From positions 1 through 34,016 of the forward strand of contig CACBMY010000007.1 in the NCBI GenBank assembly GCA_902540545.1: 34,016 bases of DNA, in the 5' to 3' direction. The stretch is from an uncultured Pelagibacteraceae bacterium. GTDB taxonomy: Bacteria; Pseudomonadota; Alphaproteobacteria; Pelagibacterales; Pelagibacteraceae. Shown in pieces: positions 7,395-15,321 of the stretch. Under the pieces are notes generated by a model. It did not search any database. It was not told where the DNA came from and saw only the letters and a list, made by a program, of their open reading frames with translations. The translations under genes were made by a program, and so were the position numbers. Each line of letters opens with the position of its first letter. Within the stretch, counting starts at the first letter, position 1.

Positions 7395-8687
7395 CTATAT
7401 TAAATTGTATTGATATTCTCTAGCTTCAATTATTTCTTTTTGAACATTTAGTTCAACATCATCTAAATATATATAGTCATCTTTTTTAATGTCTTTTTTT
7501 AAAACTGCATTGTCAGCATAACCCATAGGCAACGTTCTTTCCTTTTTCGATCTTTTTGAAGATATTAATCTTCCTCTTGCACAATAACCTCCCTCACCAT
7601 CAAGTTTTTGACCAACTTTTAAATCCTTTTTAGCAACACTAGCAATTTCAGCGTTAAAATTTTTTGTATGACCTGTTGCTTTATTATCAAGAACTATAGA
7701 ATAAATTGATTGAGCTAATTCTAATCCAATGTAATGATAAGGTCTCCAAATAGCTGAATAACTCCCCGAAGAGTCTGTTGCCATCCCATAATCTTTGAAG
7801 CAGTTTTTTACATAATCATTTTGCGCTTTAATAACAATATATACTCCCCATCTAAGATCATTTGGAATATCTTTTTTATCTAAATCAATGCTTGAAATAA
7901 CTTCTACTTGACCAGCATAATCTAATAAACCACCCTCTGATTTTGGAATTAATTTTTTAGCAATATCATAAACTCCTACTGGAGGATATGTTAATCCATT
8001 GTCCGGACAAATTAGATCTGTTGCATTACTAACTGCACACATTTCAATTGATGATTTATCTCCACACAGAAAACTATTAAACATTTTAGGATTCATACCA
8101 GATTCATTTTCAGCTCTTTCTTTAGTTAATCCATAATGTCCCCAAACTGTTTCTGGTGTGGAATACTCAAAAGATGGATGATATTTTGTTCCTTTTCCTG
8201 CGCATACAACTTTAAAACCATTTAATTTTGCCCACTCAATTTGTTCTAATATTAATGATGGTTGATCACCGTATGCCATTGAACAAATAACATTATTTTT
8301 TTTTGCTAAATCAGATAGGAATTTTCCACACAAAACATCTGCTTCGACATTAACCATAATTACATGTCTCTTACTTTCTATTATTTTTTTTGCGTGAATA
8401 GTGCCCGCAATTGGATTGCCTGTAGCTTCGATGTATACATCAATTTCTCTATCTAAAACTTTATCTAAACTGTCTGAAAAATTTATCTTACCTATGGTAT
8501 CATTAGTTAATCCACTCTTTGAACAGTTTTTTTTTGCTCTCTCAACATCAATTTCAACGATAGAATCTAAAATAATTTTATTCAATTGGTTGTATTGTGC
8601 AAGAAACATTGAAACAAACTTGCCACAACCGATAAAAGCAATTTTAATCGGTTTTTTCAAATTTTGAAGTTTAGAGTATAAATACAC
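7395..8687 (-). CDS. Homoserine dehydrogenase-like oxidoreductase with C-terminal SAF domain
   Basis: The 430-residue protein resembles the 'predicted homoserine dehydrogenase with SAF domain' group (COG4091, recalled, not searched). An NAD(P)-binding Rossmann fold starts with IAFIGCGKFVSMFLAQ at about 15-30; EATGNPIAGTIHA and MVNVEADVLCG follow at about 88-120. The central part (MAYGDQPSLILEQIEWAK, KGTKYHP, WRPYHYIGLELAQSI) is typical of this group rather than of classic homoserine dehydrogenase. The end, LDGEGGYCARGRLI...LPMGYADNAVLKKDIKKDDYIYLDDVEL, is a SAF domain as in sialic acid synthases. The start is GTG with only a weak AGAAG upstream, but MYLYSKL fits relatives. It lies four bases after azlD, the last gene of a five-gene operon. 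The substrate is unknown; genuine homoserine dehydrogenase activity is unproven. Confidence 0.8.
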   Translation of the reverse strand: MYLYSKLQNLKKPIKIAFIGCGKFVSMFLAQYNQLNKIILDSIVEIDVERAKKNCSKSGLTNDTIGKINFSDSLDKVLDREIDVYIEATGNPIAGTIHAKKIIESKRHVIMVNVEADVLCGKFLSDLAKKNNVICSMAYGDQPSLILEQIEWAKLNGFKVVCAGKGTKYHPSFEYSTPETVWGHYGLTKERAENESGMNPKMFNSFLCGDKSSIEMCAVSNATDLICPDNGLTYPPVGVYDIAKKLIPKSEGGLLDYAGQVEVISSIDLDKKDIPNDLRWGVYIVIKAQNDYVKNCFKDYGMATDSSGSYSAIWRPYHYIGLELAQSIYSIVLDNKATGHTKNFNAEIASVAKKDLKVGQKLDGEGGYCARGRLISSKRSKKERTLPMGYADNAVLKKDIKKDDYIYLDDVELNVQKEIIEAREYQYNLI

Positions 8688-8691
8688 ACTT

Positions 8692-9009
8692 CTATTTTAA
8701 TAAGAAAAATATAATAAACCAATAAGATAATAACCCTGAAATGATAGTTGCAATTACATTTCTTGAATAAAATCCAACTGTCAAAGCAACTATTGCACCA
8801 TAAATTTTTGGATCCGTTAGTTCAACCATATTACCAAAATCATTAAAAAATACTCCAGGAAATATTATTGCAGGAAATACAGCCGCAGGCACATAATTAA
8901 GAACATCTTTGACTTTTGTTCCAAGCATTTCTCTATCAATTAAGGCAATCATCGCCATTCTAGAAAAATAAGTTATTATCCCGGAAGCTATTATTGAAAT
9001 CCAACTCAT
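8692..9009 (-). CDS. azlD: AzlD-family branched-chain amino acid transport subunit
   Basis: AzlD is the small membrane partner of AzlC in exporters of branched-chain amino acids and related compounds. The 105-residue protein is of family length and has about four hydrophobic segments (ISIIASGIITYFSRMAMIAL, VLNYVPAAVFPAIIFPGVFF, IYGAIVALTVGFYSRNVIATII, LLSYWFIIFFLL), with the family patterns TYxxR and VPxAVFxAIIFPG visible. It overlaps azlC by four bases (ATGA) and is followed at four bases by the SAF-domain oxidoreductase, so all three are probably expressed together. The transported substrate is inferred only from the family. Confidence 0.88.
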   Translation of the reverse strand: MSWISIIASGIITYFSRMAMIALIDREMLGTKVKDVLNYVPAAVFPAIIFPGVFFNDFGNMVELTDPKIYGAIVALTVGFYSRNVIATIISGLLSYWFIIFFLLK

Positions 9010-9692
9010 TTTTTGATCTTTATCATTATGAATGCTGCTAGCAAGGCAACAATTGGTGATAATATTATGTAAGATTTAAAAGGTGCATCAAATAAGATTA
9101 ATGATGCAAAACCAGATACTAACATTACGAAAACATGATCCAACTTTCTTATGTCATTAACAACAATTGCCAAGAATGTTAAAGGAATTGCAAATTTTAA
9201 GCCAAGCTCTTCGGGAATAAATGATCCTAATACTATTCCACTTATGGTTGCTAGTTGCCAAAAAAACCACAAAGTAATGCCTGTTCCTAAAATATGGTAA
9301 TGTGAATTAGATTGTGTTTTGTTGTTTTTCAAATATTTATTCGATTCTGCAAATCCCTGATCAACAATAAAATAGGATATTATAAGTTTTTTAATAAAAC
9401 TTAATTTATCCAAGTATTCAGATAATACAGCTCCATATAATAAATGTCTTGAATTAATTACCCCTACCGAAGTAACTGCAACTAATGATGATGCGCCTCC
9501 AGATAAAAGTTGTAAAAAAATAATTTGGGAAGCTCCTCCAAAAATAATAAGAGATGTGGCATAAACTAGAATTGGATCAAAACCTAAGTCTATACCTATA
9601 GCTCCAGTAATAATTCCAAATGGAATTACTGATAACATATGAGGAAGAACATCTATTATACCCTGAAAAAATATTTTTTTTTTTGAATGCAT
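9006..9692 (-). CDS. azlC: AzlC-family branched-chain amino acid transport subunit
   Basis: AzlC is the large inner-membrane subunit of AzlCD exporters. The 228-residue product has the expected length and hydrophobic profile with about seven to eight segments. Family features include IIDVLPHMLSVIPFGIITGAIGIDLGFDP at about 12-40, FGGASQIIFLQLLSGGAS at about 51-68, NSRHLLYGAVLSEYL at about 80-94, and the late LTFLAIVVNDIRK block. The C-terminus ends IMIKIKK, a positive cytoplasmic tail. It starts three bases after the GGCT-like gene stop and overlaps azlD (ATGA), which supports expression as a pair. Confidence 0.9.
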   Translation of the reverse strand: MHSKKKIFFQGIIDVLPHMLSVIPFGIITGAIGIDLGFDPILVYATSLIIFGGASQIIFLQLLSGGASSLVAVTSVGVINSRHLLYGAVLSEYLDKLSFIKKLIISYFIVDQGFAESNKYLKNNKTQSNSHYHILGTGITLWFFWQLATISGIVLGSFIPEELGLKFAIPLTFLAIVVNDIRKLDHVFVMLVSGFASLILFDAPFKSYIILSPIVALLAAFIMIKIKK

Positions 9693-9695
9693 TAA

Positions 9696-10100
9696 TTAAT
9701 AATTAACTAAAGCCTTCTTAAGATATTTTGAATCTAGTTTACAATCCTTATAACCCTGTTTAATAACATTTAGATACCGTTCAGTTGGATATCTGAAAAT
9801 AGTTTTTTTAGGCATAAAATAAGTCATCACAATTTTATTATAATAGTTAAAGTACATTTTTTTGTACAAAATTGGATAATCTTCATAGATATCTAGTTTT
9901 TTTTCATCACTTCTGGAAATTTCATACAAACCTCCAGGTACAATAGACTTTGGGTTTTTTTCTATATCTGCTGCACGATATTTGCTTCTAAAAGTAAGAC
10001 TATAGCCCTTTAAATTTATTTTTTTTAAATATATAGAATCTTTACATCTTCTCTTCATTTGGAAATGATTCAAATTACTTCCATATGCAAAATAAAGCAT
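9696..10100 (-). CDS. Gamma-glutamylcyclotransferase-like protein
   Basis: The 134-residue protein belongs to the GGCT/AIG2-like fold family, whose members cyclise gamma-glutamyl amino acids or amines to 5-oxoproline. It begins with the diagnostic YFAYGSNL (residues 3-10), which forms the substrate-binding loop; PGGLYEI (about 55-61) and the putative catalytic glutamate in DIYEDYP (Glu73) follow. It is short but complete for this family. Many family members have unproven substrates, so a precise reaction cannot be given. It sits between the cinA-like gene and azlC with gaps of two and three bases, suggesting the operon handles amino acid derivatives, which is inference. Confidence 0.82.
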   Translation of the reverse strand: MLYFAYGSNLNHFQMKRRCKDSIYLKKINLKGYSLTFRSKYRAADIEKNPKSIVPGGLYEISRSDEKKLDIYEDYPILYKKMYFNYYNKIVMTYFMPKKTIFRYPTERYLNVIKQGYKDCKLDSKYLKKALVNY

Positions 10101-10102
10101 AA

Positions 10103-10852
10103 TTATCTATCTACTATTTCAATTTGTTTATCTTTCACAAATTGAAGGATTTCAGAATTACATTTGTCAATTTTTGTTTTATCCACTGATCTTAGAACAA
10201 TAGATACTCCTAATTTACCAGCTTTAAAAAATGGATAACTTCCAATTTCAACTTCAGAATTATTATTCTGAACGTCTGTTAAAGATTTAGCTATTTCGCT
10301 TTCAACAGTTCTTAAATTGATTGTTTCACTTAATATTGGTTCTCCGCCGACTAAAAGATTATTTAAACTTCCAAGCATAGCTTTCATTATAGAAGGGACT
10401 CCTGGAAGACAAAATACGTTTTCGACATAAAAACCTGGAGCTCCACTTGATGGATTTAAAATTAAATTTGCACTAATAGGCATTTTTGCCATCTTCTGTC
10501 TACCTTCGTTAAATTCACCAGGCTTATAATAATTCTCTAATATTGAAAAGGCTTCTTGATGAAAGCCATATTCAATATTAAATGCTTTTGAAACAGACTC
10601 AGCAGTAATATCATCATGGGTTGGCCCTATTCCTCCTGTAGTGAATATATATGAATATTTTTTTCTCAGTTCATTAACTGTATTTATAATTATACTTTCA
10701 TCATCAGGAATAACTCTGACTTCTGCAACAGGTATGCCTAATGAATTTAGCCATATGGCTAACGTACTTGTATTAACATCTTGAGTTCTACCAGAAAGAA
10801 CTTCATTACCGATAATTAAAATACCAGCATTTATCTCTTTTTTATTTTGCAT
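10103..10852 (-). CDS. CinA-like molybdopterin-binding domain protein
   Basis: The 249-residue protein is the N-terminal MoCF/CinA domain, related to MoaB/MogA; this domain in full-length CinA has ADP-ribose/NMN-related pyrophosphatase activity. Visible features are ILIIGNEVLSGRTQDVNTS at about 11-29, IPDDE near 48-52, TTGGIGPTHDDIT at about 71-83, and SSGAPGFYVENVFCLPGVPSIMKAM in the middle. The C-terminal PncC (nicotinamide-nucleotide amidase) domain of bifunctional CinA is absent, which is common in alphaproteobacteria. It is the first gene of the -strand operon leading to azlCD and diverges from sfsA with only 22 bases between start codons. The physiological role is uncertain. Confidence 0.85.
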   Translation of the reverse strand: MQNKKEINAGILIIGNEVLSGRTQDVNTSTLAIWLNSLGIPVAEVRVIPDDESIIINTVNELRKKYSYIFTTGGIGPTHDDITAESVSKAFNIEYGFHQEAFSILENYYKPGEFNEGRQKMAKMPISANLILNPSSGAPGFYVENVFCLPGVPSIMKAMLGSLNNLLVGGEPILSETINLRTVESEIAKSLTDVQNNNSEVEIGSYPFFKAGKLGVSIVLRSVDKTKIDKCNSEILQFVKDKQIEIVDR

Positions 10853-10874
10853 ATGTAAATATAACTAAATTTAT

Positions 10875-11561
10875 ATGAAATTTACAAATAGCCTTATTAA
10901 AGGAAAATTATTAAAAAGATATAAAAGATTTTTCGCTGATATAAAAGTAAATAACAAGATTATAACGGCACATTGTCCTAACACTGGATCTATGCAAGGA
11001 CTCTTGGATGAGGGCAATGAAGTTCTAGTAACAGCACACAATGATCCGAAAAGAAAACTGAAATTTACATTAGAAATTATTAAAGCAAAAAAAAGATACG
11101 TTGGGGTAAATACTCATAGAGCTAACAAAATTGTTAATCATGGATTAAAAAATAAATTAATAGAAGAATTTAAAAATATAAAAAATATTAAACCAGAATT
11201 TAAATTTAGTGATGATACAAGATTTGATTTTTTATGTGACAGCAATTTAATAGAGGTAAAGAATGTTACTTTAAGTAGAGAAAATGATATTGCAGAATTT
11301 CCTGATGCAGTGACATCAAGAGGAACAAAACATCTAAATATGTTAATAAAATCAATTAATAAAGGATATAAGCCACATGTCTTATTTTTAACGCAAATTC
11401 AAAATATAAATAATTTTAGAATTGCAAAAGATATTGACCATATTTATTTTGAAAATTACAAAAAAGCAAAAAAAGCAGGAGTGAAATTTCTCGCTTATAG
11501 ATGTAAACTTAGCTCTAAAGAGATTAAGATAGAAAAAAAAATTAATATTTTAGATGATTGA
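10875..11561 (+). CDS. sfsA: SfsA family protein
   Basis: SfsA was named in E. coli as a 'sugar fermentation stimulation' protein; the family has a nucleic-acid-binding N-terminal part and a nuclease-like fold, but its function is unsettled. The 228-residue product matches in length. It shows KLLKRYKRFFADI at about 11-23, the strongly conserved HCPNTGSM at 33-40, YVGVNTHRANKI near 75-86, RFDFLCDSNLIEVKNVTL near 115-132 and FPDAVTSRGTKHL near 140-152. It is the first gene of the sfsA-map-pur chain and overlaps map by eight bases. It diverges from the cinA-like gene across just 22 bases. Confidence 0.92.
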   Translation: MKFTNSLIKGKLLKRYKRFFADIKVNNKIITAHCPNTGSMQGLLDEGNEVLVTAHNDPKRKLKFTLEIIKAKKRYVGVNTHRANKIVNHGLKNKLIEEFKNIKNIKPEFKFSDDTRFDFLCDSNLIEVKNVTLSRENDIAEFPDAVTSRGTKHLNMLIKSINKGYKPHVLFLTQIQNINNFRIAKDIDHIYFENYKKAKKAGVKFLAYRCKLSSKEIKIEKKINILDD

Positions 11562-12324
11562 TTATCAAGAAAAATTTGAAAAGATGAGAATTGCTGGAAA
11601 GCTTGCATCCAAAACTTTAGACATGCTTACAAATTATATTAAACCAGGAGTATCAACAGATAAGATTGATAAATTAGGTTATGAATTTATAAAAGATAAT
11701 GGAGGCTATTCAGCTCCTTTATTTTACAGAGGTTTTGAAAAATCACTCTGTACATCATTAAATCATGTAGTTTGTCATGGAATACCTTCTGAGAGAATTT
11801 TAGAAGATGGTGATGTGGTAAATGTTGATGTGACAGCAGTTGTTGACAATTACTATGGAGATACAAGCCGAATGTATGAAATTGGAAATGTACCAGTTAA
11901 GGCAAAAAATTTAATTGAAGCAACATATAATTCATTAATGAAAGCAATATCAATTTTAAAACCAGGTAAAAAACTTGGTGATATAGGATTTGAAATTCAA
12001 TCTTATGTTGAAAGCAAAGGTTATTCAGTTGTAAGAGATTTTTGTGGTCACGGAATAAGTAATGTTTTTCATGAACCTCCCAATATTCTTCATTATGGAT
12101 CTAAAAATACCGGCAAAGAACTATTACCTGGTATGACGTTTACTATTGAACCAATGATAAACTATGGAAAATATGACACAAAAGTTTTAAATGATGGATG
12201 GACTGCAGTAACTAAAGATAAATCATTATCAGCACAATTTGAGCATACTGTTGGTATCACAGAAGATTCATATGAAATTTTCACAGAATCTGTTAAAGGT
12301 TATACGAGGCCCCCATATAATTAA
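11554..12324 (+). CDS. map: Methionine aminopeptidase, type I
   Basis: This cytoplasmic metalloenzyme removes the initiator methionine from nascent proteins with small second residues. The 256-residue product is of type I length. The residues expected by comparison with E. coli MetAP are all present: His75 (HVVCHGIP), metal ligands Asp92 and Asp103 (NVDVTAVVDNYYGDTS), His166 (GHGISNVFHEPP), Glu199 (FTIEPMI) and Glu230 (AQFEHTVGIT). It overlaps sfsA by eight bases and purB by one (TAATG), so it is embedded in what looks like a single purine transcription unit. Confidence 0.97.
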   Translation: MIDYQEKFEKMRIAGKLASKTLDMLTNYIKPGVSTDKIDKLGYEFIKDNGGYSAPLFYRGFEKSLCTSLNHVVCHGIPSERILEDGDVVNVDVTAVVDNYYGDTSRMYEIGNVPVKAKNLIEATYNSLMKAISILKPGKKLGDIGFEIQSYVESKGYSVVRDFCGHGISNVFHEPPNILHYGSKNTGKELLPGMTFTIEPMINYGKYDTKVLNDGWTAVTKDKSLSAQFEHTVGITEDSYEIFTESVKGYTRPPYN

Positions 12325-13616
12325 TGATATCAAGATATTCTAGAAAAGAACTTGTCAGTATTTGGTCTGAAGAAAACAAATATAAAATTTGGCTTGATGT
12401 AGAAATTGCTGCAGCTGAGGCAATGGAAAAATATAAAATTATTCCTAAAGGAGTTGCATCATTAGTTAAAAAAAAAGGTAAAATCAAAGTTAAAAGAATT
12501 CATGATATAGAAGCAAAAGTTAAACATGATGTAATTGCTTTTTTGACATCAATTACAGAACAAGCAGGTCTTAAAGCAAGATACCTACACCAAGGCATGA
12601 CTTCATCTGATGTTTTGGATACAACTTTAAATATTCAATTGGTCCAATCAGGAAACATCTTATTAAAAAATATTGATAAAATTTTATCTGTTCTAAAAAA
12701 GCAAGCAAAAAAATATAAATTAACTCCATGTATTGGAAGAAGTCATGGAATTCATGCGGAACCAATTACATTTGGTCTAAAATTAGCATCATTTTATGAA
12801 GAATTTAAAAGAAATAAATTAAGATTAAAAGATGCAATAGAAAATGTATCAACATGTGCAATTTCAGGAGCTGTAGGAACTTTTGCAAATATAAATCCTA
12901 AAGTCGAAACTTATGTTGCAAAAAAATTAAAATTGAAAGCTGAGCCAATTTCAACTCAAATTATTCCAAGAGATAGACATGCGCATTATTTTTCCGTGCT
13001 CGGGATTATTGCTGGATCTGTTGAAAGAGTTGCAACAGAAATAAGGCATTTACAAAGATCAGAAGTTTATGAATTACAAGAATACTTTTCAAAAGATCAA
13101 AAAGGCTCATCTGCTATGCCTCATAAAAAAAATCCAATATTAAGTGAAAATCTTACAGGACTTGCAAGAATGGTGAGAAGCTATGTAATTCCAGCTTTAG
13201 AAAATATTTCTTTATGGCATGAAAGAGACATTTCTCATTCTAGTGTTGAAAGAAATATTGGTCCAGATGCAAATATAACTTTAGATTTTGCTTTAGTAAG
13301 ATTGTCAGGAATTTTAGAAAAAATGATTGTTTATCCAAAAACAATGATAAAAAATTTAAATTTAACAAGAGGTCTTGTTTTTTCTCAAGAGGTAATGTTA
13401 GAGCTTACTAAATCAGGCTTTAGTAGAGAGAGAGCATATAGGCTGGTTCAGTCTCATGCAAAAGCTAGTTTTGCAAAGAATACAAACCTGTTAACACTTT
13501 TAAAAAGTGATAAATCAATCACTGGCAAAATAAGTGAAAAAAGATTAGATAAAATCTTTACTTATGACAAACACTTAAAAAATGTAAATTATATATTTAA
13601 AAGAGTATTCAATTAA
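12324..13616 (+). CDS. purB: Adenylosuccinate lyase
   Basis: PurB splits fumarate from SAICAR and from adenylosuccinate, acting twice in purine synthesis. The 430-residue protein belongs to the fumarase/aspartase superfamily; the signature GSSAMPHKKNP lies at 261-271 and holds the flexible catalytic Ser loop. Other conserved blocks are HQGMTSSDVLDT at about 89-100, RSHGIHAEPITFG at about 139-151 and HERDISHSSVER near 299. The length is typical of the bacterial short type. It overlaps map and purC by one base each (TAATG), consistent with coupled translation; purC makes its substrate SAICAR. Confidence 0.96.
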   Translation: MISRYSRKELVSIWSEENKYKIWLDVEIAAAEAMEKYKIIPKGVASLVKKKGKIKVKRIHDIEAKVKHDVIAFLTSITEQAGLKARYLHQGMTSSDVLDTTLNIQLVQSGNILLKNIDKILSVLKKQAKKYKLTPCIGRSHGIHAEPITFGLKLASFYEEFKRNKLRLKDAIENVSTCAISGAVGTFANINPKVETYVAKKLKLKAEPISTQIIPRDRHAHYFSVLGIIAGSVERVATEIRHLQRSEVYELQEYFSKDQKGSSAMPHKKNPILSENLTGLARMVRSYVIPALENISLWHERDISHSSVERNIGPDANITLDFALVRLSGILEKMIVYPKTMIKNLNLTRGLVFSQEVMLELTKSGFSRERAYRLVQSHAKASFAKNTNLLTLLKSDKSITGKISEKRLDKIFTYDKHLKNVNYIFKRVFN

Positions 13617-14401
13617 TGAAAAAAGGAAAAAAATTATACGAGGGTAAAGCAAAAATAATTTTTGCAAGTAACGATAAAAAATATGTTATCCAACATTTTA
13701 AAGATGATGCAACCGCATTTAATAATCAAAAAAAAGCAGTGATGGATGGTAAAGGAATTTTAAACAATAGAATTTCTGAACATATATTAACTCAATTAAA
13801 TAATGTAGGTATCAAAAATCATTTAGTAAAACGTTTAAATATGAGAGAACAACTAGTTCAGCATGTTGAAATTATACCTATTGAATTTATTGTAAGAAAT
13901 ATTGCAACTGGATCATTAACTAAAAGATTGGGTATTGAAGATGGGACAGTCTTAGATAATCCATTAATAGAGTATTGCTTAAAAGATGATGCTTTAGGAG
14001 ATCCCTTAGTAAGTACTGAACATATCTTAGCTTTTAAATGGATGGAAATATATGAATTAAACTTAATAAATAAAGAATTAAATAGAATTAATGACTTTCT
14101 ACAAGGTATGTTTAGAGGTGTTGGAATTAAACTTGTAGATTTTAAAGTAGAATTTGGAAGATATGAAAAAAATGGAAAAAAAGAAATCATGCTAGCAGAT
14201 GAAATAAGTCCAGATACCTGCAGACTATGGGATGTAAATAGTGATAAAAAATTAGATAAAGATAGATTTAGAAAAGGCCTTGGTAATCTTATTGAGGCTT
14301 ATCAAGAAGTTGCCAGAAGACTAGATATACTTCATGAACAATCAAATATAAGACCATTAAATTATACCAAACCACAAGCAGTAAAGATTAAAAAAAAATA
14401 A
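13616..14401 (+). CDS. purC: SAICAR synthetase (phosphoribosylaminoimidazole-succinocarboxamide synthase)
   Basis: PurC joins aspartate to CAIR using ATP. The 261-residue product has the family's opening KKLYEGKAKIIF at about 5-16, the block DDATAFNNQKKAVMDGKGILNNRISEHI, the motif PIEFIVRNIATGSLTKRLG at about 84-102, and LVDFKVEFG with EIMLADEISPDTCRLWD at about 165-205. Its C-terminus is about 20 residues longer than the E. coli enzyme, with a lysine-rich end, as seen in alphaproteobacterial relatives. It overlaps purB and purS by one base each. Confidence 0.96.
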   Translation: MKKGKKLYEGKAKIIFASNDKKYVIQHFKDDATAFNNQKKAVMDGKGILNNRISEHILTQLNNVGIKNHLVKRLNMREQLVQHVEIIPIEFIVRNIATGSLTKRLGIEDGTVLDNPLIEYCLKDDALGDPLVSTEHILAFKWMEIYELNLINKELNRINDFLQGMFRGVGIKLVDFKVEFGRYEKNGKKEIMLADEISPDTCRLWDVNSDKKLDKDRFRKGLGNLIEAYQEVARRLDILHEQSNIRPLNYTKPQAVKIKKK

Positions 14402-14634
14402 TGAAAATTAAAGTAATTGTAACTCTTAAAAATGGAGTTTTAGATCCTCAAGGAAAGGCAATTCAACAAACGCTTAATGGTATGAACTTTGGAAATGTAG
14501 AAGATGTAAGACAAGGTAAATATTTTGAAATTGAAGTTAAAGAGAAAGATGAAAAAAAAGCAAAGTCTTTAGTCGATGATATGTGTAAAAAGCTATTGGC
14601 CAATCTTGTTATTGAGGATTACAAAATAGTTTAA
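14401..14634 (+). CDS. purS: FGAM synthase subunit PurS
   Basis: PurS is the small subunit that bridges PurQ and PurL in the three-part FGAM synthase used by Gram-positives, archaea and alphaproteobacteria. The 77-residue protein shows the standard pattern IKVIVTLKNGVLDPQGKAIQQTL at 2-24 and VEDVRQGKYFEIEV at about 33-46. Its presence explains why PurL here is the short form. It begins with a one-base overlap with purC and ends three bases before purQ. Confidence 0.95.
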   Translation: MKIKVIVTLKNGVLDPQGKAIQQTLNGMNFGNVEDVRQGKYFEIEVKEKDEKKAKSLVDDMCKKLLANLVIEDYKIV

Positions 14635-14637
14635 TAA

Positions 14638-15321
14638 ATGAGATCATCAGTCATTATTTTTCCCGGATCAAATTGTGATAGAGACATGGATGTAGCTCTA
14701 AAAAAATTTGGTTTTAAAAATCAAATGGTTTGGCACAATGATCAATCTATTCCAAAATCAGATTTGATAGTATTGCCTGGTGGCTTTTCTTACGGTGATT
14801 ACTTAAGGTGTGGAAGCATTGCTTCTAAATCAAAAATTATAAAATCAGTAATTGATTTTGCTAACTCTGGAGGTCTAGTATTAGGTATTTGTAATGGATT
14901 TCAAATCTTAACTGAAACTGGCCTTCTAACTGGAATTTTACAACAAAATAAGTTTCTTAATTTTATATGCAGTAATGTTTATGTAAAAGTTAAAGATAAA
15001 CAAAATAAATATTTTAAAGATTTAAAAAAGGATGTTTTAGAACTTCATATTGCTCACAATGAAGGAAATTACTTTTGTAATGATGACGAATTAAAATCAT
15101 TGGAAGATAATAATCAAATAGCTGTAACTTATTGTGGAGAAGATGGTACAGAAAATGAAACAACTAATCCAAATGGAGCTATTAAAAATATAGCGGGAAT
15201 TTTGAATAAAAATAAAAATGTTTTGGGAATGATGCCACATCCTGAGAGAATGATTGATAAATATTTATCAGGTGAAGATGGTTCATTATTTTTCAAAAAC
15301 ATCTTAGATAATTTTAAATAA
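14638..15321 (+). CDS. purQ: FGAM synthase glutaminase subunit PurQ
   Basis: PurQ hydrolyses glutamine and feeds ammonia to PurL. The 227-residue class I amidotransferase shows [13 protein letters not shown] at about 6-18, the oxyanion-loop region [14 protein letters not shown] at about 46-59, the nucleophile Cys85 in GICNGFQ, and the His/Glu of the triad in MMPHPERM near the C-terminus. The length matches the family. It is three bases after purS and overlaps purL by one base (TAATG). Confidence 0.96.
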   Translation: MRSSVIIFPGSNCDRDMDVALKKFGFKNQMVWHNDQSIPKSDLIVLPGGFSYGDYLRCGSIASKSKIIKSVIDFANSGGLVLGICNGFQILTETGLLTGILQQNKFLNFICSNVYVKVKDKQNKYFKDLKKDVLELHIAHNEGNYFCNDDELKSLEDNNQIAVTYCGEDGTENETTNPNGAIKNIAGILNKNKNVLGMMPHPERMIDKYLSGEDGSLFFKNILDNFK

